Assembly: GCA_029882725.1 (NCBI GenBank) | Contig: JAOUKG010000017.1 | Location: forward strand, 1 to 12,588 | DNA: 12,588 bases | Source of the DNA: Cyclobacteriaceae bacterium | GTDB taxonomy: Bacteria; Bacteroidota; Bacteroidia; Cytophagales; Cyclobacteriaceae | Direction of reading: 5' to 3' | Shown: positions 6,370-12,588 of the stretch, piece after piece | How the letters are laid out: each line of letters opens with the position of its first letter | Numbering within the stretch: position 1 is the stretch's first letter | Notes under the pieces: model-generated | Told to the model about the DNA's origin: nothing | The model's input: only the letters and a program-made list of their open reading frames with translations | Databases searched by the model: none | Position numbers and translations under genes: made by a program

Positions 6370-8759
6370 GGTTTCAATTTACGAAAATGTGCCAATAAAA
6401 AAACAGAGACACTGGTAAATACTACTACACTTATGCTACTCAAGGGCATTAAAACAGCTGCAAACAGAGGTGTTAAATTTCCTGTTACTGCAAATGAAAG
6501 CCCCACAATGTTATAAAGAAAGGAAATAAGAATACTACTTATCAATATCTTTCTTGTGTTTTTTATAAAATTCAATACCTCCGAAAAAATACTTAAGTTC
6601 CTTCCGTCCATAATTACATCTGACGACGGGGTAAAAACAGCAATATCATCGGTCACTGATATGCCCAAATCACTTTGTATAAGTGCCGGAGCATCATTCA
6701 GCCCATCACCAATCATAAGGACTTTTTCATTTTCATTCTGAAGCTTCGAAATATAATTAAGTTTATCTTCCGGCTTTTGATTAAATAGTATACGGGTATC
6801 GGGAGGGAATATGCCTTTTAATTGCGCTCTTTCTTTTTCATTATCACCAGACAATACTGAAATATTAAAATCGGGTTTTATTTTACTCAATTGTTCTTTT
6901 AAACCCTCCCTGTATTGGGGCTTAAAAACAAAGGACCCTATACGGTTATTGTTTTCAGTATATATTACAGATGCATTTTCGGATGTATCTTCCTTTCCCA
7001 AAACCCAGACAGGTGCCCCAAGTCTATACGTATTTCCATTGAAAACACCCTCTAATCCTTTTCCATGTATCTCCGAAAAGGAATCCAGATTCATTTTAAT
7101 TGCGCCTTTCAGATAATTTGAAATTTTCACACTGTAGGGATGTACAGAGCCTGTAGTGAGGGAAAACAATACATTTCGCTGTAAATCTGACATCTCTGAT
7201 CCATTGTAGGCTATTTCTCCGGCACCAGAAAGAGTAAGAGTACCCGTTTTATCAAAAATAAGATGAGTAATATTAAAGAACTTCCCCACTGTTTCTGTGT
7301 TTTTCAAATACACACCGAATCGCCCTAAAATACGCACTACATTTCCATAGGTGAAAGGAACTGTAAGTGCCAGAGCACAGGGACATGCTACAATTAATAC
7401 TGCGGTAACGGTTTCCCAAACTATTGAGGGGTTTACTACAGACCAAAACACAGCAGATAAAGTAGCAATTATCAATACAATAATTGTAAAGTACTTGCCA
7501 ATTCTATTTAGAATATCGGCATGGTTTATACCCTGTTGAGGATTGTTCCTTTCCCATAACCTTGACAGATACCCCTGGGAAACTGGTTTCAAAACCTCCA
7601 CTAAAATTGAAGCCCCAATTTGCTTCCCCCCGGCATAAATAAAATCGTTTTTCATAATTGAAATCGGATCCTCTTCCCCTGAAACAAAACTATAATTGAT
7701 ACGTGTTGACTCAGACAACAATTTTGAGTCGGCCGGTATTATTTCCTGATTTCTAATTCGAAGCACATCTCCTTTACAAATATCATTCAACGGCACAATT
7801 TCTGAATCGCCATTCACTTCCCTGTTTACAGCCAAGGGGAAATAAGATCTAAAATCCCTATCGAAAGAAAGTGCTTCATAGGTTTTTCCCTGAAACCATT
7901 TTCCAATGAGCAGAAAAAAAACTAAACCCGTGAAAGAGTCAAAGAATCCTGGGCCCACCTGAAAGAGTACTTCGTAGGAAGATCTGAGAAACAGAGCGGT
8001 AATCCCTAAGGCTATAGGCACATCAATACTTATGATCTTTTGTTTTAACGCTGCAAAAGCAGAAATAAAATATCCTGAAGCACTATACAATACTGGTAAG
8101 GAAATAATCAAATTCAAATAGGAAAAAAAGTCGGCGAAAGATTTATCGAGATCTGAAATTCCGAAATATTCAGGAAAAGAAAGTAACATTACATTTCCAA
8201 AGCAAAAACCGGCGAGCCCTAATTTGATATTAATTCCTCCCACATGTTTTTTCCTTTCCTTTTCTTTCTGATTTGAGGCAGAAATCATAGGTGAATAACC
8301 TATTCCGGATAATAAAACGGCCAGTTTCCTTAAAGAAAACGTTTTATATAAAAATGATATAGTTGCTTCTTTTCTAATAAAGTTCACCCTACAATCAAGA
8401 ACATTTTTATTGATTGCAGAAAGGTTTTCGAGTAACCAAACACAAGACGAGCAGTGTACGTCAGGGATTTTTAAGGTAATAATAGCTTTTTCACCATCTT
8501 TGAATTCATAAAGTGTATCTGCTATTTGTTCATTTTCCAAATATGCAAATCTATCATCTTCGGTGGTTGAGAGTGATTTTCCCGGGAATTTTTCAAGGGT
8601 ATAATAATCGTCTAGACCATTTTCTGAGATTATACGGAATACTGTTTTACATCCTTCACAACAAAAGGGTTTTCCGCTAAATTCAATAGACCCTGTACAA
8701 TTGGTACCACAATGATAGCATTGAGTTGCCTCATTTTTCAAACCTGACGACTGCTGCAT
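6366..8759 (-). CDS. ccoI: CcoI/FixI-type copper-translocating P-type ATPase
   Basis: 797 residues, full length for a P1B ATPase. The order is: an N-terminal Cys-rich domain (CYHC at 14-17, C21, and CCEGC at 33-37); an HMA domain with VHCSSC (C103, C106); four N-terminal membrane helices (about 178-290); an actuator domain with SGEEDP (360-365) where TGE is usual; the CPC metal site in the sixth helix (459-461); the phosphorylation motif DKTGT (D503); the HP motif (H540-P541) of the nucleotide domain; GDGLND (684-689); and two final helices. CcoI exports Cu(I) to the periplasmic side for the oxidase CuB site; that is family knowledge. The start lies 3 nt after the usp2 stop and the end overlaps ccoS (ATGA), so these three genes are almost certainly co-transcribed. 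Confidence 0.95.
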   Translation of the reverse strand: MQQSSGLKNEATQCYHCGTNCTGSIEFSGKPFCCEGCKTVFRIISENGLDDYYTLEKFPGKSLSTTEDDRFAYLENEQIADTLYEFKDGEKAIITLKIPDVHCSSCVWLLENLSAINKNVLDCRVNFIRKEATISFLYKTFSLRKLAVLLSGIGYSPMISASNQKEKERKKHVGGINIKLGLAGFCFGNVMLLSFPEYFGISDLDKSFADFFSYLNLIISLPVLYSASGYFISAFAALKQKIISIDVPIALGITALFLRSSYEVLFQVGPGFFDSFTGLVFFLLIGKWFQGKTYEALSFDRDFRSYFPLAVNREVNGDSEIVPLNDICKGDVLRIRNQEIIPADSKLLSESTRINYSFVSGEEDPISIMKNDFIYAGGKQIGASILVEVLKPVSQGYLSRLWERNNPQQGINHADILNRIGKYFTIIVLIIATLSAVFWSVVNPSIVWETVTAVLIVACPCALALTVPFTYGNVVRILGRFGVYLKNTETVGKFFNITHLIFDKTGTLTLSGAGEIAYNGSEMSDLQRNVLFSLTTGSVHPYSVKISNYLKGAIKMNLDSFSEIHGKGLEGVFNGNTYRLGAPVWVLGKEDTSENASVIYTENNNRIGSFVFKPQYREGLKEQLSKIKPDFNISVLSGDNEKERAQLKGIFPPDTRILFNQKPEDKLNYISKLQNENEKVLMIGDGLNDAPALIQSDLGISVTDDIAVFTPSSDVIMDGRNLSIFSEVLNFIKNTRKILISSILISFLYNIVGLSFAVTGNLTPLFAAVLMPLSSISVVVFTSVSVFLLAHFRKLKP

Positions 8760-8762
8760 GTA

Positions 8763-9533
8763 TCAATATGTAAAGAAAAAAGGATTGTTAAAAGTAAGAA
8801 TAAGATTTTTAAGTTCGGATTTTAAAATAATTTCAGCACCATAATGCCCCGTAAAGACCAAAGTTCCTTCATTATTTTTTAAAATCCTCATCATTTCCTT
8901 ATTCAAATTATCCTTTTGAATTCCCAACACACCCACATCAGGAAATTTTGATAACAAAAAGTTTACAATCAAATGTTCCCTATAATATTGTTTTTCATTG
9001 TGATTATGTAAAGCCAGAACAGAAACACTCGAGGCTTTGATCTTATCGTCAAAAATAGCCAACGCCTGTTTTATAACTGTCATGCTGGAAGATGTTCCAT
9101 CAAATAATAATAGAATATGATTTACTTTGGGTACTTTGGCAGGAAAAAGCAATACAGGACACTTGAGTTTTAAAAGGATATTATTATAACTTCCATTTGA
9201 TTCACTTAACAACTCATTTCCTGAACAGAATAAATCGTAAAGAAGGCTATTTTCAATAAGTGTTTCCTTGTCTAAAATATGTTTTTTCGGAACATCTAAA
9301 TGCACCCCTTCGCTTTCCAACTCTATCGAAATTCTGTTTAAGTTTTCCTCCGCTTTTACATCCTCATCTGCCAATATTACTTCACTTGAAATGTTTATAT
9401 CTCCCTTCCTATGACTTTCATCTGAAAGGACAATTCCTTGAATATCTGTATTTTGAGAAATGGGTACATGTATAGATACATCTTTCCCATTAAAAGTAGA
9501 GTTTTTATCAATTCCCAGTATAATCGTCTTCAT
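8763..9533 (-). CDS. Degenerate universal-stress-protein-like gene upstream of ccoI (usp2)
   Basis: 256 residues from the ATG at 9533 (MKTIILGIDKNST), which resembles a Usp opening. A 17-codon longer start is possible but would run into the end of usp1. The size suggests two Usp-like domains, with strand-rich starts near residues 1 and 138 (NHILLLFDGTSSS). Neither domain has the G-2x-G-9x-G(S/T) ATP-binding signature: the expected second site reads VFTGHYGAEIILKSELKNL and the first ends in LKLKCPVLLF without it. So it probably does not bind ATP as classical Usp proteins do. It follows usp1 by 10 nt and precedes ccoI by 3 nt. The family assignment is inference from the opening, domain size and context; a role in oxidase expression or assembly is only suggested by position. 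Confidence 0.7.
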   Translation of the reverse strand: MKTIILGIDKNSTFNGKDVSIHVPISQNTDIQGIVLSDESHRKGDINISSEVILADEDVKAEENLNRISIELESEGVHLDVPKKHILDKETLIENSLLYDLFCSGNELLSESNGSYNNILLKLKCPVLLFPAKVPKVNHILLLFDGTSSSMTVIKQALAIFDDKIKASSVSVLALHNHNEKQYYREHLIVNFLLSKFPDVGVLGIQKDNLNKEMMRILKNNEGTLVFTGHYGAEIILKSELKNLILTFNNPFFFTY

Positions 9534-9543
9534 TATACCTGAA

Positions 9544-10380
9544 TTATTTATTAAGGACGCTTGTCCAGATTGGGCGTTTTGCATGATTGGCTACATCTTC
9601 AGCTACACTTCCACTTATAAAATGTTCGAATCCCCTTTTACCATGGGTACCTAATGCAATCAAATCTGCATTTATACTTTCCGTAAAATGAATTAAGCCC
9701 AAATCTTCGTTCACATCATTGTAGACATGAACCATGGTACCATCGGGAAAGTAGTTTTTCGCTAAGTTTTTTAAAGCAGGAATCACTTCAGTGTCCCTTT
9801 TAAAATCTGTTGGTGTGTTTACATGTACAAGGTGTAAAGTGGCGTCAAAAAACTCGACCAATTCTTTTAAATTCTTAAACAGCACTTTATTTATTTCTTT
9901 TATATCGGTTCCAAACACAATACTTTTGATTGAACTTATTTCTGTTTTTTCTTTAATAGTAATTACAGGAACTTTTGAATGGCGAATTATTCTTTCAGCA
10001 TTTGATCCAATAAATATTTCTTTTAAACCCGACGCACCTTTACTTCCCATTACTACCATGTCACAATTTGAATCAGTAATATTTTTGGTAATAGCAGAAA
10101 ATGGATTTCCCCACTCCATTGACCTATGAACCTTTACTCCATTGGTATTCACACTTTCAAAATCCTGTAATTTGGAATCAATTTTATCTTCCAGAGATTT
10201 TAAAGTCTCCGGGGAAAGGAATGCATGCAAATTTGTTCCCATTGGATCTGACACCACGGGCAAATCAGCAACATGCAACAAGTAAATTTCACCTTTCAAT
10301 TTATGAGCCATTTGTAATGCGAAATCAAAAGCAAATTTTGCTTGTTCAGAAAAATCGGTAGGAACTAGTATGGTTTTCAT
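9544..10380 (-). CDS. Tandem-domain universal stress protein, first gene of the cbb3 operon (usp1)
   Basis: 278 residues from the ATG at 10380 (MKTILVPTDFSEQAKFAF). A 7-codon longer reading exists but would begin inside the putative promoter. It has two Usp domains, about 1-142 and 150-275. Both keep the ATP-binding signature G-2x-G-9x-G-S: G112/G115/G125-S126 and G244/G247/G257-S258. It is therefore probably a soluble, ATP-binding cytoplasmic protein. The exact function of such proteins is usually unknown; many are induced by low oxygen or stationary phase. It is the first gene after a 148-nt regulatory region with FNR-like dyads and is followed 10 nt later by usp2. It resembles the usp fragment at 1-58. 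Confidence 0.93.
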   Translation of the reverse strand: MKTILVPTDFSEQAKFAFDFALQMAHKLKGEIYLLHVADLPVVSDPMGTNLHAFLSPETLKSLEDKIDSKLQDFESVNTNGVKVHRSMEWGNPFSAITKNITDSNCDMVVMGSKGASGLKEIFIGSNAERIIRHSKVPVITIKEKTEISSIKSIVFGTDIKEINKVLFKNLKELVEFFDATLHLVHVNTPTDFKRDTEVIPALKNLAKNYFPDGTMVHVYNDVNEDLGLIHFTESINADLIALGTHGKRGFEHFISGSVAEDVANHAKRPIWTSVLNK

Positions 10381-10398
10381 AATTTTATTCTTACAGAA

Positions 10399-10406
10399 CA
10401 AAACTA
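10399..10406 (-). promoter_or_regulatory. Bacteroidota-type -7 promoter element for the usp1-cco operon
   Basis: On the minus strand TAGTTTTG matches the Bacteroidota sigma-ABfr consensus TAnnTTTG exactly. It would give a start site near 10393 and a leader of roughly a dozen nucleotides before the usp1 ATG at 10380. I see no -33 TTTG about 20 nt further up, where an activator-like dyad lies instead (10429-10442). That arrangement would fit an activator-dependent promoter. Confidence 0.5.
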
Positions 10407-10428
10407 TGTTAAAAATATTTTTAGCGTG

Positions 10429-10442
10429 GTGACTGCTATCAA
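10429..10442 (-). promoter_or_regulatory. Putative FNR/CRP-family activator site, promoter-proximal
   Basis: The minus strand reads TTGATAGCAGTCAC: one perfect FNR half-site (TTGAT), a 4-nt spacer, and a partly matching second half (GTCAC against ATCAA). Its centre at 10435.5 is 33 bp upstream of the centre of the -7 element, about -41 to -42 from the inferred start, the usual place for a class II FNR/CRP activator. The same bases also form the outer arms GTGAC...GTCAC of a wider inverted repeat (10429-10450), so the exact binding unit is uncertain. Confidence 0.4.
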
Positions 10443-10450
10443 CCGGTCAC

Positions 10451-10464
10451 ATGATAAAAGTCAT
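10451..10464. promoter_or_regulatory. Putative FNR/CRP-family site, promoter-distal
   Basis: ATGATAAAAGTCAT has 5-4-5 dyad geometry (ATGAT-N4-GTCAT). It is centred at 10457.5, exactly 22 bp, about two helical turns, from the proximal site, so two regulators could bind on the same DNA face. It is nearly the same as the dyad upstream of ccoNO (6183-6196). Confidence 0.45.
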
Positions 10465-10470
10465 ATATGT

Positions 10471-10493
10471 TTATCGGGATTTTATCACGATAA
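10471..10493. repeat. Inverted repeat TTATCG-N11-CGATAA after the PorP/SprF gene
   Basis: TTATCG (10471-10476) and CGATAA (10488-10493) form perfect 6-bp arms around 11 nt. It lies 35 nt past the PorP/SprF-like stop and upstream of the FNR-like dyads. No U-tract follows on the minus strand, so terminator function is weakly supported. It may be another operator or a message 3' end structure. Confidence 0.3.
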
Positions 10494-10528
10494 TTTTATT
10501 ACTCAATTCACCTGACAACACTTAAAAA

Positions 10529-11617
10529 TTACTTTTTCTTTTTTATTTTATACGAATCGTATGGGATAAAACTAGGGCAGGGAAGGAATTTCATGCTTTT
10601 TGGTACTCTTTTTGGGTTAGCACGGGTTGTAAATACATATTCAAGGCTTACTTCATGGGCCCCTTGTGATCTTACCGATAACTCGGATACTGTAAAATCA
10701 TAACTGTATTGAAATTTAATTTGGTTAAAACGCAAACCGCTGGAAAAAACAACTGCATCACGACTCATATTTCCCAAAGCGTTCTTTTTTACAGGTATGC
10801 CTCTGTATGAAACACCCACTACAATAGGATCAATGTGGTAATTCACGGCCAAATCAATTTGGGTAAACGGCCCTTGCTGATTATAAATAAATGAAGTTGT
10901 CAGGTAAGAAACATCATTTTTATTCCACCAATGAGTTGTCAGGGCTATTCTGGTACCGGCATGAATTGTAAGTTTAGCCGGAAGCCTGTCTACCCTATCC
11001 AAAAAAGAGATTCCTGGTTCATTAATATGCCAAAGTGAAACACCGGCCCAAGATGATTTGTTATAAAACAGCAGTCCGGCACCGGAGTCAAAGTAACTAA
11101 AGTTTTCCATTTCAGATGCCGAAGGATCCAAAGTAGGTGCGGTAGTATTACCAAACTCAAGTTGATCACCAAAAACCAATTTATTATAATTGATAGAACG
11201 GGAGCCATACCCAAAATAAACAGCCGGAGTCAAAACCCATTTATTTTCCATTTGTACTTTGTAGGAATAAATCAAACCTGCGGAAGTAGATCGTAAACCT
11301 GCCTCTCCTGCCTTATCTGTATTTAACAATAGCCCGAACCCACTTTTCAATGCAGGTCTTGATAAATCATAACTTAGTGAATAAGATGTATAGGCCTGGG
11401 GAAGGACTGGCCATTGAATTCTGTTATTAAGTATAATTCTTTGTTGAGGAGATGTTCCCGTAAATGCAGGATTCAAATACAAAGGAGCATTGTAAAACTG
11501 ACTATAGTGTTGGTCTTGGGCAAAGGATTTAAAAGAGAAAAAGTATAATACTGTAAACATCCATACCCCTTTCAAAAGGACTATTTTCATTGATATATAC
11601 ATATTCATTACTCTCAT
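10529..11617 (-). CDS. PorP/SprF-family type IX secretion outer-membrane protein
   Basis: 362 residues from the ATG at 11617, chosen because AAGGAGG ends 6 nt before it. Another in-frame ATG at 11590 would give a more usual signal peptide start (MKIVLLKGVW). Residues 10-34 are a signal peptide ending in SFAQ, followed directly by the family signature DQHYSQFYNAPLYLNPAFTG. The rest alternates short hydrophobic strands and turns, as expected for a 14-stranded outer-membrane barrel of the PorP/SprF group (FadL-like). These proteins work with the T9SS; SprF-type members are needed for secretion of the partner adhesin encoded next door. It follows the PKD/sorting-domain gene by 15 nt, so the two form a pair. 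The C-terminus ends in a Lys run (KIKKKK), which is unusual for a barrel end but is in frame and unbroken. Confidence 0.9.
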   Translation of the reverse strand: MRVMNMYISMKIVLLKGVWMFTVLYFFSFKSFAQDQHYSQFYNAPLYLNPAFTGTSPQQRIILNNRIQWPVLPQAYTSYSLSYDLSRPALKSGFGLLLNTDKAGEAGLRSTSAGLIYSYKVQMENKWVLTPAVYFGYGSRSINYNKLVFGDQLEFGNTTAPTLDPSASEMENFSYFDSGAGLLFYNKSSWAGVSLWHINEPGISFLDRVDRLPAKLTIHAGTRIALTTHWWNKNDVSYLTTSFIYNQQGPFTQIDLAVNYHIDPIVVGVSYRGIPVKKNALGNMSRDAVVFSSGLRFNQIKFQYSYDFTVSELSVRSQGAHEVSLEYVFTTRANPKRVPKSMKFLPCPSFIPYDSYKIKKKK

Positions 11618-11632
11618 AATCACCTCCTTCTT
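11618..11632 (-). promoter_or_regulatory. Consensus Shine-Dalgarno of the PorP/SprF gene
   Basis: The minus strand reads AAGAAGGAGGTGATT directly before ATG (11617). AAGGAGGTGAT is a perfect complement of the canonical 16S rRNA 3' end. The 15-nt space between the two genes is filled entirely by it. The other genes here show no such sequence, and Bacteroidota generally lack functional Shine-Dalgarno signals. It decides the start at 11617 in preference to the GTG at 11623, which lies inside the motif. Confidence 0.75.
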
Positions 11633-12588
11633 TTACCTAATCAAGGTTACATCACCTATTTTTTCAAAATATTCTCCATTTCCAAACTTCAATCTCATTT
11701 TATAAACATAAACTCCTGTAGGCAACAACCTTCCGTTTTTGTCGTATCCATCCCACCCCTTATCCAAGTCCTCAGTTTCAAAAATCAAATTCCCCCACCT
11801 ATCAAATATCATCATCTGATACTCTGTTGCCCCTTCTATAATGGGTTTGAAAACATCATTATGAGTCCCTCCTCCTGCAATTCCACCTGTAGGTCCATTC
11901 AGGCTTGGAGTAAAAGCATTGGGTACACGCAATGTTCCCCCTTCCATAACAGATACAGCACTCTGCATTGTTAGTGTATCTGTACATCCATTGGAATTTA
12001 CAGCTACCAACTCAACTGTATAAGTACCCGTCATGGTATATTCATGTTCAGGAGCATACAGATCTGAAGTGGTTCCATCACCAAAATCCCAATGAAATTC
12101 TGTTGCGTTAATGGATAAATTTTGGGTATAAAGAATTCCTCCTGGAATAAAAAGCTTGTTAGGGCGGATTAAAAAGGCCGCTGTGGGTCTACTGAAAACT
12201 TCAATGATATTGTTTTTTGTTGATTTAGCTTCAGTTCCTAAAATATTTTTTCCAGATAAAGATACTGAATAAAACCCGGCGTCATAGAAGGTAAACTCAG
12301 GGTTTGGCATAGTTGAAGAGCCAATTACTACACCATCACTATCCATAAATTCCCAGAAATAAGTAGCAGGATCTACTGAAAACGATTGATTAGTAAACTG
12401 TACTTTTAAAGGCCTGCAACCCGAAACCGGAGTGGCAGTAAAATCAATAACCGGCAGAATAGCCTCTACTCTTAAGCTTACCGAAAATTCATTAAAGCAA
12501 CCTCCATCGGGTTCTGTAACCATAAGCTTAATTTCATAATCACCTGCATTTGCATAGGTATAAGGAGATAGTGGCTGATATCCTTCTG
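11633..12588 (-). CDS. PKD-repeat surface protein with T9SS type B C-terminal sorting domain (5' part outside window)
   Basis: The frame is open to the window edge, so only the last ~318 residues are seen; the ATG at 12523 lies inside a PKD domain and is not the start. Visible are the end of one PKD-like domain (SPYTYANAGDYEIKL), a second (from VIDFTATPVSGCRPLKVQFT) and a third with the typical FHWDFGDGTTS and HEYTMTGTYTVEL. The final 99 residues (11636-11932) are the CHU_C/gliding-motility C-terminal domain: VPNAFTP, NDVFKP, IFDRWGNLIF, GWDGYDKNG, PTGVYVYKM and GDVTLIR. This domain directs secretion by the T9SS and cell-surface attachment. A Gly-rich insert (GPTGGIAGGGT) replaces the usual NGDGxNDVF loop. 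The neighbour is a PorP/SprF-like gene, so this is probably a SprB-like adhesin or related surface protein. Ligand and full length are unknown. Confidence 0.92.
   Translation of the reverse strand, partial: EGYQPLSPYTYANAGDYEIKLMVTEPDGGCFNEFSVSLRVEAILPVIDFTATPVSGCRPLKVQFTNQSFSVDPATYFWEFMDSDGVVIGSSTMPNPEFTFYDAGFYSVSLSGKNILGTEAKSTKNNIIEVFSRPTAAFLIRPNKLFIPGGILYTQNLSINATEFHWDFGDGTTSDLYAPEHEYTMTGTYTVELVAVNSNGCTDTLTMQSAVSVMEGGTLRVPNAFTPSLNGPTGGIAGGGTHNDVFKPIIEGATEYQMMIFDRWGNLIFETEDLDKGWDGYDKNGRLLPTGVYVYKMRLKFGNGEYFEKIGDVTLIR

Noticed and set aside
9534..9584. Longer start for usp2 (ATG at 9584)
   Set aside because: It overlaps the end of usp1 and adds residues before the Usp-like MKTIILGID opening; the ATG at 9533 leaves a 10-nt gap.
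10381..10401. Longer start for usp1 (10401)
   Set aside because: It lies within the putative -7 element, and the homologous usp at 1-58 starts at the equivalent of 10380.
12521..12523. ATG at 12523 as the true start of the PKD gene
   Set aside because: The frame stays open upstream to the window edge and those codons read as the rest of a PKD domain, so the gene is truncated by the window.

Overview
The window looks like chromosomal DNA of a Bacteroidota bacterium, most likely a gliding or surface-associated member of the Cytophagales/Flavobacteriia type. Four signs point there: AT-rich DNA; a C-terminal type B sorting domain of the type IX secretion system (T9SS) next to a PorP/SprF-family gene; a cbb3 oxidase whose CcoN and CcoO subunits are fused; and almost no Shine-Dalgarno sequences. 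Genus is not determinable by eye. Every gene I can support is on the minus strand, so genes are described from high to low coordinates.

Region 1 (12588 to 10529): the 3' end of a large PKD-repeat surface protein ending in a T9SS sorting domain, followed 15 nt later by a PorP/SprF-type outer-membrane protein with a very strong Shine-Dalgarno. Such pairs resemble SprB/SprF, where the PorP-like protein serves secretion or attachment of its neighbour.

Region 2 (10528 to 10381): a 148-nt intergenic region that appears to hold the promoter of the respiratory operon. It has a Bacteroidota-type -7 element and two FNR/CRP-like dyads spaced 22 bp apart.

Region 3 (10380 to 258): a tightly packed gene set for making and assembling a high-affinity cbb3-type cytochrome c oxidase. 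The order is usp1 (two-domain universal stress protein), usp2 (degenerate Usp-like), ccoI (copper P-type ATPase), ccoS, ccoNO (fused catalytic and cytochrome c subunits), ccoQ, ccoP (one heme c), ccoG (ferredoxin-like membrane cupric reductase), ccoH/fixH, and a TauE/SafE-family (DsbD_2-like) membrane protein. Junctions are mostly ATGA or TAATG overlaps or gaps of 3-36 nt. The exception is a 91-nt gap before ccoNO, which holds a perfect FNR-like dyad touching an 18-bp palindrome. The set covers copper reduction (CcoG), copper delivery (CcoI, possibly the SafE-like protein), assembly (CcoS, CcoH) and the enzyme itself (CcoNO, CcoQ, CcoP).

Region 4 (257 to 1): an intergenic region with a hairpin, then the first 19 codons of a third universal stress protein, whose start closely resembles usp1. 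Usp genes therefore flank the oxidase cluster on both sides.

I see no RNA genes, insertion sequences, CRISPR arrays or phage genes. The core is a recognisable respiratory cluster, not a new system. The less ordinary parts are the recurring dyad ahead of usp1 and ccoNO, the coupling of a degenerate Usp to ccoI, and the consensus Shine-Dalgarno of the PorP/SprF gene.
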